Assembly (NCBI GenBank): GCA_003450655.1
Contig: DMFG01000045.1
Span: 1 to 6,068 of the forward strand
Length of the DNA stretch: 6,068 nt
Source of the DNA: Coxiellaceae bacterium
GTDB lineage: Bacteria > Pseudomonadota > Gammaproteobacteria > Coxiellales > Coxiellaceae
Direction of reading: 5' to 3'
Shown: piece after piece, positions 1 through 6,068 of the stretch
Layout: each line of letters starts with the position of its first letter
Position numbering within the stretch: position 1 is the stretch's first letter
Notes under the pieces: generated by a model
Databases searched by the model: none
Told to the model about the DNA's origin: nothing
The model's input: the letters and a program-made list of their open reading frames with translations, nothing else
Position numbers and translations under genes: made by a program

Positions 1-2225
1 CTGGAATTCCGTAAGTCACCAAAACAGATCCTTACTGATCTAGTATAGACCTCATGGGGCTGAAAGCTGAGATCATCTATAAAGGGCAATGCCCTCGGTT
101 GTGTATGATCCATAAGAGACCAAGAATCACTACCGACAGAGTTACCACCTGAAACCGGAAAACATTCCCAGCTTAAATCATGCCAATTTGAGTTAGGGTT
201 TAAGGGCACTGTAAGTTTCTTGGCTTGACTAACAGCCTCGAGACTATGTTGACTGCATATGTCAGCCCCTGCTATTGCAGTACTATTTTTTTGTTCTGAA
301 CGATTAGCGAGAGTTAACCTTGTTTCTTCAACTTTAGAACGTCCGCATAATTGAACTGATATTTCAACGTTTTGTGCTTGCGTATTCTCTTGCGTTATTT
401 CAGTGTAAGCATGAGCCACGTCAAAAGCTTCGGTGCTTTGTGTTGGGATCGCTGGATGTGAATCCTGATCTGTATGATTACTAATACCAGAAGAATTAGA
501 TCCACCACCTAAGTTGCCTGAACTCAGCGATGAAGAGTTAATGGCCTGAGGAGATTTGTGCCCATGCAGTAATAGTTCTCCTTGTGGCGCACTTGTTGTG
601 CCTTGTTCACCAACAGATGAGGGCGGTAAATTATTATGCGGCGTTGGCAGGACATCTTGTGACTGTCCTACACTATCCGATGCGTTTAATTGTAGAAAAT
701 AATTTGTATTTTGTCTTTTAAGAGTTACGTCGCCATCGCTTACTGGCATTTCCCCTACTGTTTGAGTTGATACACCTGATCCAGATGACGGATGCCCAGC
801 ATGCGGATTTACACCTGAAACAGAAGAATGGCTTGGCGTAACTGAAGAATCATTAACACTTCGAGAAACAGAGTACAGAGCACTCGGCATATTGGGTAAC
901 ACTAAGCTACCTACACCTCGTATAAAATCTGCCGGAGAGACAGTTAATGGCGTGAAGTTCTTGAAAATAGGTGTTATTTGAAATCTAGTACTATTGAACG
1001 AACCATTGCCTAAACTTGGCAATGAGAAGTTACTGGTATTCTGACTTACCCTTTCTTTCATTGTTTGTCCAACTAGTGAAAGCAATGCTGGCAGTGAATT
1101 CCCATTGTCGGCAAACCAGTGTATAACCGATGTATCTTGTGGACTTATTTTTTTCAAGTCCGCCGAACTAAAAAAAGTATTAATTTGCTCTTGAATGAAC
1201 GCTGGAGCACTATCAATACCAAGACGATTAATTAAATCTTGCAAGCCTTGCATGAAACCATTTGGTACGTATTCTCCAAAGGTTTCAGCAGCACCTTCCT
1301 TCTGGAAAAGCCAATAAAGAGCAGCAGCAGTACCTACACCAAGAGCAAGGCCTTTAGTTGTTCCTGTTTGTAAAAATTCGGCCCCTGATTGTAAAATAGT
1401 CTTTTTTGTTTTTGTATCTTTCTCTACGGTTGGAGTTTTCACTAAAGGGCTATTCTCACCCGGCATGAATACATTTAGTGAATCAACTGATTGAATGTTA
1501 GCACCCAATGCGTCGCTTTCCTGGAAAGATTGCAACGTCTTAAGGATAAAGTCATCAGCGTTAATTGTCTCTACAACACCATCGCTAGTAAATGTAAATT
1601 GACGCTTAACATGCACACCGGAACTAGCAGCGACCCCCTCTTCTACATCACTCCCATCACGGTATGTCACCCCTTCCGGTAACCCCGTAAATTGATGGAA
1701 GTGAATCTCAGAGAGTTTTTCGTTTTTTATTTCTGCATTTTTCGCTAAATGACGAAACACCACCATAAGCTGTAATCGCAAAGCCGTTTTTGGATCGATA
1801 TTGCCAGTACTATCAGACTTGACGACAATACGACCATTAGATGCAGTTATTGGTTGTGTCACGGTAAATGTATAAGACTGAGCGTCAGCTGGTGTTGCAG
1901 GAGAAGATCCAGCTGAAATTGATTCTTGTGGTGACACAGTTACGGTATAGGTGTTTGGAATCTGATCCTTATGAGGTGCCCCATCATCTGAAACATCTTC
2001 ATCAGTGGTATGACCACCATCACTCAAAGTCGATGAATGCTCGTTAAACTGAAGCTTTACTGTAAATGTTTGGCTTTTATCAGCGGAATCGGAATCTTTA
2101 ACACTGAACTGATGCTTTTTCTTTTCAGCCTCTGCTGAATCATACATGTCCCGAATCTGTTTTTGTTTCAATGCTAAGGCTGCGACTTCTATAGCGGAAG
2201 ATTTTCGGTCTTTAGATTCACGCAT
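1..2225 (-). CDS. Large unassigned protein, Ser/Asn-rich, with beta-repeat N-terminus (partial, C-terminus off the left edge)
   Basis: I do not recognise this gene and assign no function. The frame is open for 741 codons from ATG at 2225 to the window edge. An in-frame TGA lies shortly upstream and no ATG lies between, so this start is the first one possible; the preceding CGGAAG is a weak ribosome site. Visible parts: a charged, probably helical N-terminus (about 1-40, Lys/Glu/Ala-rich); an acidic Ser/Thr segment (about 41-130) with three short beta-type motifs (TFTVKLQ, TYTVTVS, YTFTVTQ); a mixed region 131-290 with TFTF at 210-213; a hydrophobic stretch 292-307 (GLALGVGTAAALYWLF) flanked by Lys; a short helical region 315-395; then a low-complexity Ser/Asn/Gly/His/Pro half from about 400. 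Residues 1-626 contain no Cys; four occur at 627, 657, 688 and 734. There is no N-terminal signal peptide. Sampled GC is lower than in the genes to the right. A surface, secreted or effector-like protein is my inference only. Confidence 0.85.
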   Translation of the reverse strand, partial: MRESKDRKSSAIEVAALALKQKQIRDMYDSAEAEKKKHQFSVKDSDSADKSQTFTVKLQFNEHSSTLSDGGHTTDEDVSDDGAPHKDQIPNTYTVTVSPQESISAGSSPATPADAQSYTFTVTQPITASNGRIVVKSDSTGNIDPKTALRLQLMVVFRHLAKNAEIKNEKLSEIHFHQFTGLPEGVTYRDGSDVEEGVAASSGVHVKRQFTFTSDGVVETINADDFILKTLQSFQESDALGANIQSVDSLNVFMPGENSPLVKTPTVEKDTKTKKTILQSGAEFLQTGTTKGLALGVGTAAALYWLFQKEGAAETFGEYVPNGFMQGLQDLINRLGIDSAPAFIQEQINTFFSSADLKKISPQDTSVIHWFADNGNSLPALLSLVGQTMKERVSQNTSNFSLPSLGNGSFNSTRFQITPIFKNFTPLTVSPADFIRGVGSLVLPNMPSALYSVSRSVNDSSVTPSHSSVSGVNPHAGHPSSGSGVSTQTVGEMPVSDGDVTLKRQNTNYFLQLNASDSVGQSQDVLPTPHNNLPPSSVGEQGTTSAPQGELLLHGHKSPQAINSSSLSSGNLGGGSNSSGISNHTDQDSHPAIPTQSTEAFDVAHAYTEITQENTQAQNVEISVQLCGRSKVEETRLTLANRSEQKNSTAIAGADICSQHSLEAVSQAKKLTVPLNPNSNWHDLSWECFPVSGGNSVGSDSWSLMDHTQPRALPFIDDLSFQPHEVYTRSVRICFGDLRNS

Positions 2226-2285
2226 AACGCTTCCGATCAGTGGGGTCGTTCAAAGAGGATAAAAAACTCAATAAGAGTAATGACT

Positions 2286-2307
2286 AATATATATAAATTA
2301 GATTAAG
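2286..2307 (-). promoter_or_regulatory. Possible promoter for the large unassigned gene
   Basis: On the minus strand this stretch reads CTTAATC, then an AT spacer, then TATATATATT, which would serve as a -10 region about 60 bases before the ATG at 2225. There is no good -35 hexamer: TTAAGA, roughly 17-18 bases upstream of the TATATA, is a poor match. The CTTAAT element sits near where a -35 or activator site would lie. The call rests on AT richness and position only. Confidence 0.3.
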
Positions 2308-2325
2308 GAAATCTTAAATTTCATG

Positions 2326-2343
2326 CTTTTTTGGTAAAAAAAG
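2326..2343. repeat. Perfect 18-bp A/T palindrome
   Basis: CTTTTTT, a four-base GGTA loop, then AAAAAAG form an inverted repeat with 7-bp arms on either strand. It lies between the queF stop and the putative promoter of the large gene. Nearly all pairs are A-T, so it would be a weak RNA hairpin. On the minus strand a seven-T run leads into it, so it could help transcripts from queF to end, but without a GC stem this is not a standard terminator. A protein-binding site is the alternative. Confidence 0.4.
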
Positions 2344-2375
2344 ACACAGGATCAGGCTGCATCGATACTAGGTAA

Positions 2376-3215
2376 CTATTGTCGCAAGGCATGATGCGTT
2401 AATTCAGGCTGAAAGCCTGGTGTAGCACGCCATGGGCTGATGTCTAGCCCACCTCGTCGAGTAAAGCACGCTTCTACGCACAAAGCGTCTGGCTGACAAC
2501 AGCGCAGGATGTCTGTGAACATGCGCTCAACACACATTTCATGAAACTCATTATGCTGTCGATAAGACACCCAGTATTTAAATAATCCATCATAATCAAT
2601 AGGTTGACCTTTATAATGCACAGCTACCGATGCCCAATCAGGCTGACCCGTAACCAAGCAGTTGGATTTAAACAGGTGCGTATAGAGTGTTTCTTGCACC
2701 GATTCACCTTCCGTCGTGGTGAGGTAATCCGGACAAACACTGTACGTGTCGCAACTCACCTCTAAATCATCCAAACACCGCCCCAGGAAACTGCGCCAAG
2801 CACGCCCCTCGCACGCTATTAATGATTGCAAAGTGACACACACCTCACCACGTGCAGCCTCAGATAAGTCACGTTGTAAACATGCGATTACGGCGTCCTG
2901 ATTATCAAACTGTGTTTGATTAAACGAATTTAAATATAATTTCAATGACTTAGACTCAACTAATGCAGCAGAATCACATGATACATCAAACGTTAATAGA
3001 GCCGCCTGAGGCTTACCCTGAAGGTTTAACCAAGACAACTCATAACCCACCCAACGGTCAAAGCCTTGAAAAGGTAATGGCCCAGACAGACCTAACGCAG
3101 AACGATTAGCCGTGCGAGGAATAGAGACTAATAACTCTGGCGCGTACTGATCACGATAATGGACTGTTTGCCCTAATGGGCTTGCCTCTACCGCTTGCTG
3201 AAGATCGTCTGTCAT
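2376..3215 (-). CDS. queF: NADPH-dependent 7-cyano-7-deazaguanine reductase (preQ0 reductase)
   Basis: QueF reduces the nitrile of preQ0 to the amine preQ1 with two NADPH, in the cytoplasm, on the way to queuosine at tRNA position 34. The 279 residues match the long, two-module gammaproteobacterial type (E. coli QueF is about 282). The NADPH-side motif ESKSLKLYLNSF is at 87-98. The catalytic Cys is Cys186 in LFKSNCLVTGQPDW, with the partner Asp193 seven residues later, the same spacing as E. coli Cys190/Asp197. The substrate-binding HNEFHE (221-226) ends in His225-Glu226, matching E. coli His229-Glu230. All key residues are present, so it should be active. The start at 3215 has a GAGGT ribosome site seven bases upstream (3223-3227). 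It follows tsaB by 18 bases and is probably cotranscribed with it. The family is distinct from the shorter, single-module Bacillus-type QueF. Confidence 0.97.
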   Translation of the reverse strand: MTDDLQQAVEASPLGQTVHYRDQYAPELLVSIPRTANRSALGLSGPLPFQGFDRWVGYELSWLNLQGKPQAALLTFDVSCDSAALVESKSLKLYLNSFNQTQFDNQDAVIACLQRDLSEAARGEVCVTLQSLIACEGRAWRSFLGRCLDDLEVSCDTYSVCPDYLTTTEGESVQETLYTHLFKSNCLVTGQPDWASVAVHYKGQPIDYDGLFKYWVSYRQHNEFHEMCVERMFTDILRCCQPDALCVEACFTRRGGLDISPWRATPGFQPELTHHALRQ

Positions 3216-3222
3216 TGTTCAT

Positions 3223-3227
3223 ACCTC
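3223..3227 (-). promoter_or_regulatory. Ribosome binding site of queF
   Basis: GAGGT on the minus strand, seven bases before the ATG at 3215 and within the 18-base gap after the tsaB stop. It supports the chosen queF start over another ATG at 3222, which is in a different frame. Confidence 0.7.
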
Positions 3228-3233
3228 ATTTCA

Positions 3234-3917
3234 CTAAGAGTTTTTTGGCTCATGAGCCACTTGATTGCGTAAATACAATGGCTCAACCGTTAAAGGGCTG
3301 GTTGTTGTTTGTGTTAATAAACGCGCTTGTGCCAGTGTTAACATCGCTTCTGCATCAGGGACACATTCTAGATCACCCGGTTCGATGGATTCTGGCATTT
3401 CGGGTAACGCCGATTGATAGACTGACCAGGCATTGCCTACACAATTCCAAGAATCATTGGGCCACACCCAAGCATCCGCACGCGTCAAAGCATCGGATAA
3501 CACGGGTTGCATCATGCCTTCTGCATCACACACATATCCGCCCCAATACAGGCTATCCATGCGAGCGTCCCATGCAGCTAACACCCGTTTAACGCCATGA
3601 GTAGCATAAGCCGTTTGTGCCAACACTTGTAACGTGGATAGAGGTATCACCGGGATATCCGCACCAAACGCTAACCCTTGCGCAAAGCCTGTTGCTAATC
3701 GGACACCCATAAAACTACCAGGGCCATGGGTAAACGCAATGGCATCTAAGCTCGACAACTCAACACCCGCTGCTTGCAGCAAACGATCAATCAGTGGCAA
3801 CATGCGCTGCGAATGCTCACGTGGCATCGGCTCTGTGTGAGACACACAACGACCTTGATGTAACACGGCCACAGAACCTGTCGCTGTTGCAGTATCAAAC
3901 GCTAAAATGGATGGCAT
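3234..3917 (-). CDS. tsaB: tRNA threonylcarbamoyladenosine biosynthesis protein TsaB
   Basis: TsaB is the non-catalytic partner that dimerises with TsaD. With TsaE they transfer the threonylcarbamoyl group made by TsaC onto A37 of tRNAs reading ANN codons (t6A). The protein acts in the cytoplasm and is usually essential. The chosen start at 3917 gives 227 residues, close to the roughly 231 of E. coli YeaZ, and begins at the family N-terminus MPSILAFDTAT (ASKHA-type first strand). It has GGAG nine bases upstream. A longer frame reaching 3986 adds 23 residues unlike the family and would cover the divergent promoter region. Other markers are PREHSQRMLP (32-41), GPGSF (65-69), AQGLAFGA (79-86), VLAAWDARM (112-120) and the C-terminal PLYLRNQVA (213-221). 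One difference from E. coli is Met70 in GPGSFMGVR, where Thr is usual. It is the first gene of a likely tsaB-queF operon and diverges from pabB. Confidence 0.96.
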   Translation of the reverse strand: MPSILAFDTATATGSVAVLHQGRCVSHTEPMPREHSQRMLPLIDRLLQAAGVELSSLDAIAFTHGPGSFMGVRLATGFAQGLAFGADIPVIPLSTLQVLAQTAYATHGVKRVLAAWDARMDSLYWGGYVCDAEGMMQPVLSDALTRADAWVWPNDSWNCVGNAWSVYQSALPEMPESIEPGDLECVPDAEAMLTLAQARLLTQTTTSPLTVEPLYLRNQVAHEPKNS

Positions 3918-3989
3918 TACCCCTATCTCCGGGCTGTTTTTTGGGTACAATATGATGCGTATTTTAACCAGAAGAAGCAAGCACAAAAC
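3918..3989. promoter_or_regulatory. 72-base divergent promoter region between tsaB and pabB
   Basis: The two operons start back to back here, so both promoters must lie in or very near these 72 bases. On the plus strand TACAAT (3946-3951) is a good -10 match for pabB and would leave a leader of about 32 bases. On the minus strand TAAAAT (3961-3966) is a good -10 match for tsaB and would leave a leader of about 37 bases. Neither has a convincing -35 at 16-18 bases. If both are right, the promoters overlap face to face and could interfere with each other. The pabB ribosome site is also weak: AGAAGAAG at 3970-3977 lies 12 bases from the ATG. The individual boxes are inferred; the divergent layout is seen. 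Confidence 0.5.
3927..3930 (-). promoter_or_regulatory. Ribosome binding site deciding the tsaB start
   Basis: GGAG on the minus strand, nine bases before the ATG at 3917. The longer in-frame start at 3986 has no comparable site, and its extra residues do not look like TsaB, so this site supports the shorter protein. Confidence 0.6.
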
Positions 3990-5372
3990 ATGACCTGCCT
4001 GACCCTACCCTACCCCAATGACAGCGGTGACCTGTTTGCTTGTTTTGCCTCATGGCCGTTTGCTATATTTCTGGATAGTGGGCTAGATGCTAATACCCAC
4101 CGTCGATTCGATATCATCAGCGCAGCACCTCAAAAGCGACTGATTTCGTACGGCCGTTGCCAGCATTTACAGACTGATAATCATACTCACTACCACAATG
4201 ACACCCTGTTTGATGTCTTAAAAACAGAAATTGCTCATCACCCCCGCGTCAGCAATGCACCCAAACACCTGCCATTTACCACCGGCGCATTAGGCTTTAT
4301 GGGTTACGATGTCGGACATCAACTCGAAACCCTTCCACATCATCGCTATCAAGACATCGCACTCCCCGATGCTGTGATCGGCCTTTATGATTGGAGCATT
4401 GTGGTGGATCATCAACAACAAGCAGCCTGGCTGATCTCCTCATTAGACGCTCATCACAACACCATCACGCATATCCTTTCAACACTGAAACAACCCATCC
4501 CATCGTCATCATACTTTCAACTTCAGCAAGCATTTAAACCTTGTATTACAGCGTCAGAGTATCAACAGGCGTTTCATCAACTCAAACAACATATCCGTGA
4601 TGGAGATTGCTACCAAGCTAATTTATGTCAGCGCTTTCAAACCACCTACCAAGGATCCCCTTTTACGGCCTACCAACACCTGCGACAACACCACAGCTCG
4701 CCGTTTAGTGGTTTTTTTCACACCCCTTGGGGCGACATCCTCAGCCATTCACCGGAACGTTTTATTCGCATTCAAGATCGACAAGTCATCACACAACCCA
4801 TCAAAGGCACAGCACCGCGCGATGCTGATCCTGTTAAAGATACAGCCCTTGCCAAAGCCTTATTGCGCAGTGAAAAAGACCGAGCTGAAAACTGCATGAT
4901 TGTCGACTTACTAAGAAATGACTTAGCGCGCACGTGTGATGCTGTCGATGTGCCGGCCTTATGTGAGCTGCATAGCTTTCCCAATGTGCATCACCTCATC
5001 AGCACCGTTACCGGTCAACAACAAATCGATCAACACAGCCTCGACACCTTAAAAACGTGTTTCCCTGGAGGGTCAATTACCGGTGCACCTAAAATTCGCG
5101 CAATGGAAATCCTCGCAGAACTCGAACCCTTTCGCCGTTCAGCGTATTGTGGTTCGCTGTTGTATTGTGACACCAACGGTAGCCTCGATAGCAATATTTT
5201 GATTCGCACCTTACTGTGCGTTAACAACACCCTGTATGCTTATGCCGGCGGCGGCATTGTGCATGACTCACAAGCAGACACCGAATACCAAGAAACGCTC
5301 ACCAAAATTGGGCGTTTATTACAACTCTTAGAATCCACCTTTCTCAATAGCACTAAGGAACCCCTATGCTAG
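3990..5372 (+). CDS. pabB: Aminodeoxychorismate synthase component I
   Basis: PabB converts chorismate plus ammonia, supplied by the glutaminase PabA, into 4-amino-4-deoxychorismate, the precursor of p-aminobenzoate and folate. It acts in the cytoplasm. The 460 residues fit the family (E. coli about 453). The N-terminal domain (about 1-170) includes RRFDIISAAP (38-47) and TTGALGFMGYDVG (97-109). The chorismate-binding domain (about 185-450) includes GDCYQANLCQRF (205-216), SPERF (254-258), PIKGT (270-274), KDRAENCMIVDLLRNDLART (296-315), FPGGSITGAPKIRAMEI (358-374) and AGGGIV (419-424). Lys272 in PIKGT is the catalytic lysine of PabB (E. coli Lys274). Anthranilate synthase TrpE has Ala there (PIAGT), which separates the two. 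The protein is rich in Gln and His. Its end overlaps xseA by seven bases. No pabA is in the window. Confidence 0.97.
   Translation: MTCLTLPYPNDSGDLFACFASWPFAIFLDSGLDANTHRRFDIISAAPQKRLISYGRCQHLQTDNHTHYHNDTLFDVLKTEIAHHPRVSNAPKHLPFTTGALGFMGYDVGHQLETLPHHRYQDIALPDAVIGLYDWSIVVDHQQQAAWLISSLDAHHNTITHILSTLKQPIPSSSYFQLQQAFKPCITASEYQQAFHQLKQHIRDGDCYQANLCQRFQTTYQGSPFTAYQHLRQHHSSPFSGFFHTPWGDILSHSPERFIRIQDRQVITQPIKGTAPRDADPVKDTALAKALLRSEKDRAENCMIVDLLRNDLARTCDAVDVPALCELHSFPNVHHLISTVTGQQQIDQHSLDTLKTCFPGGSITGAPKIRAMEILAELEPFRRSAYCGSLLYCDTNGSLDSNILIRTLLCVNNTLYAYAGGGIVHDSQADTEYQETLTKIGRLLQLLESTFLNSTKEPLC
5356..5360 (+). promoter_or_regulatory. Ribosome binding site of xseA, inside pabB
   Basis: AGGAA within the last codons of pabB, five bases before the xseA ATG at 5366. 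It fixes the xseA start and suggests that ribosomes finishing pabB can restart on xseA. Confidence 0.7.
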
Positions 5373-6068
5373 CTCAAACCACACACACATTAAGCGTTTC
5401 AGAACTTAACCAGCAAGCGAGTCAATGCTTAGAGCAACAGTTTCGGGTCGTGCATGTCGTTGGTGAGATCTCCAACCTTGCCTGTCCCAGTTCGGGCCAT
5501 TGGTACTTCTCTCTCAAAGACCAGCACGCACAAGTGCGTTGTGCTTTCTTTAAAACGCGTCATCGCAACACGATCCCCATGCCTAAAAATGGTGATGAAG
5601 TATTGGTATTGGCTCGAGTCAGTTTGTATGCACCTCGAGGCGACTATCAACTGATCATTCAACAACTCACACCTCATGGTGAAGGTCGCTGGCACATCGC
5701 ATTTGAACAACTGAAAACTAAACTCGATGCGAAAGGCTGGTTTCGCGCAGAGCACAAACAACCCCTACCCAAGTACCCCAAACGCATCGGCATCATCGCC
5801 TCACCGACGAGCGCAGCATTGCAAGATATTCTTAACGTCACACGACGTCGCTTCCCAGCGATTCCTCTGATCATTTATCCGTGTATCGTGCAAGGTGAAC
5901 AAGCGGCAGACAGCATTTGTCAAGCGCTTGAGAGTGCACATCAACGCCAAGAAGTGGATGTCTTATTGCTGGCACGCGGCGGTGGATCGATTGAAGACCT
6001 GTGGCCATTCAATGAAGAACGTGTCGCACAAGCTATTTTTAATAGCCAACTTCCCGTAGTCACCGGGA
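5366..6068 (+). CDS. xseA: Exodeoxyribonuclease VII large subunit (partial, C-terminus off the right edge)
   Basis: XseA is the catalytic subunit of exonuclease VII. With several copies of the small subunit XseB it degrades single-stranded DNA from both ends to short acid-soluble oligonucleotides in the cytoplasm, in mismatch repair and damage clean-up. The first 234 residues are present, about half of a usual 400-460. The N-terminal OB-fold domain (about 1-105) opens with LSVSELNQQ and carries VVGEISNL (31-38), SSGHWYFSLKD (42-52) and RCAFF. The nuclease domain begins with PKRIGIIASPTSAALQDIL and has the signature ARGGGSIEDLW (203-213) followed by FNEE. The frame is open to the edge, ending in a PVVTG stretch as in the family. 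The start ATG overlaps the pabB stop (ATGCTAG, 5366-5372) and has AGGAA five bases upstream. No xseB is in the window. Confidence 0.96.
   Translation, partial: MLAQTTHTLSVSELNQQASQCLEQQFRVVHVVGEISNLACPSSGHWYFSLKDQHAQVRCAFFKTRHRNTIPMPKNGDEVLVLARVSLYAPRGDYQLIIQQLTPHGEGRWHIAFEQLKTKLDAKGWFRAEHKQPLPKYPKRIGIIASPTSAALQDILNVTRRRFPAIPLIIYPCIVQGEQAADSICQALESAHQRQEVDVLLLARGGGSIEDLWPFNEERVAQAIFNSQLPVVTG

Larger units (their letters stand above)
2226..2375. other. 150-base intergenic spacer, AT-rich
   Basis: This gap separates the queF stop from the start of the large unassigned gene, both on the minus strand. It holds no open frame of note. The stretch 2281-2345 is almost entirely A/T, while 2226-2260 and 2345-2375 are more balanced. 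It contains a perfect A/T palindrome (2326-2343) and a possible promoter (2286-2307). I found no GC-rich stem followed by a T-run, so the end of the tsaB-queF transcript is not defined by a clear intrinsic terminator. Confidence 0.7.

Noticed and set aside
1491..1682. Plus-strand frame of 63 codons inside the large minus-strand gene
   Set aside because: It is antisense to a continuous 741-codon frame and has no ribosome site or family features.
2296..2321. Bulged inverted repeat built on TTAAG/CTTAA
   Set aside because: The arms are short (5 and 4 bp), interrupted and all but one pair A-T, as expected by chance in such AT-rich sequence.
2326..2375. Intrinsic terminator for tsaB-queF
   Set aside because: There are T-runs and an A/T palindrome but no GC-rich stem directly before a T-run on the minus strand, so a standard terminator cannot be called.
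3176..3592. Plus-strand frame of 138 codons across tsaB and queF
   Set aside because: It lies antisense to two clear genes and has no recognisable family features.
3918..3986. Longer tsaB start at 3986
   Set aside because: The extra 23 residues do not resemble any TsaB N-terminus. The start lacks a good ribosome site and the extension would fill the whole divergent promoter region.
4597..5230. Short frames on both strands inside pabB
   Set aside because: They are out-of-frame or antisense to a well-conserved protein and carry no independent evidence.
3990..5372. Anthranilate synthase component I (TrpE)
   Set aside because: The PIKGT motif with Lys272 is the PabB signature. TrpE has Ala at that position.
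5429..5874. Short frames on both strands inside xseA
   Set aside because: They overlap the conserved XseA frame, and the motifs lie in the XseA reading.
1..6068. tRNA, rRNA, CRISPR arrays, insertion sequences, toxin-antitoxin pairs
   Set aside because: No cloverleaf, repeat-spacer pattern, transposase motif with inverted ends, or small paired genes were seen.

Overview
The window looks like the chromosome of a gammaproteobacterium. The basis is the family resemblance of four housekeeping proteins (a full-length, two-module QueF, TsaB, PabB and XseA) to their Escherichia coli counterparts as I remember them. A host-associated lineage such as the Legionellales is possible because of the large unassigned protein on the left, but nothing here proves it.

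Left part (1-2225, minus strand): one uninterrupted reading frame of 741 codons. It starts at 2225 and runs off the left edge, so the C-terminus is missing. I do not recognise the protein. It has a charged helical N-terminus, beta-type Thr/Val repeats, one membrane-like hydrophobic stretch, and a long Ser/Asn/Gly/His-rich second half. It has no cysteine in its first 626 residues and no N-terminal signal peptide. It looks like accessory cargo (surface, secreted or effector-like) next to housekeeping genes.

Spacer (2226-2375): 150 bases, partly very AT-rich, with a perfect 18-bp A/T palindrome and a possible promoter for the large gene.

Middle (2376-3917, minus strand): tsaB then queF, 18 bases apart and probably one operon. 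Both act on tRNA anticodon-loop modification: t6A at position 37 and queuosine at position 34.

Right part (3990-6068, plus strand): pabB (4-amino-4-deoxychorismate synthase component I, folate synthesis), then the 5' half of xseA (exodeoxyribonuclease VII large subunit), which overlaps pabB by 7 bases and runs off the right edge. The tsaB-queF and pabB-xseA units diverge from a 72-base region (3918-3989) that must hold both promoters.

No RNA genes, insertion sequences, CRISPR arrays or convincing intrinsic terminators were seen. The main candidate for something undescribed is the large partial protein. The rest is ordinary core metabolism in a slightly unusual arrangement.
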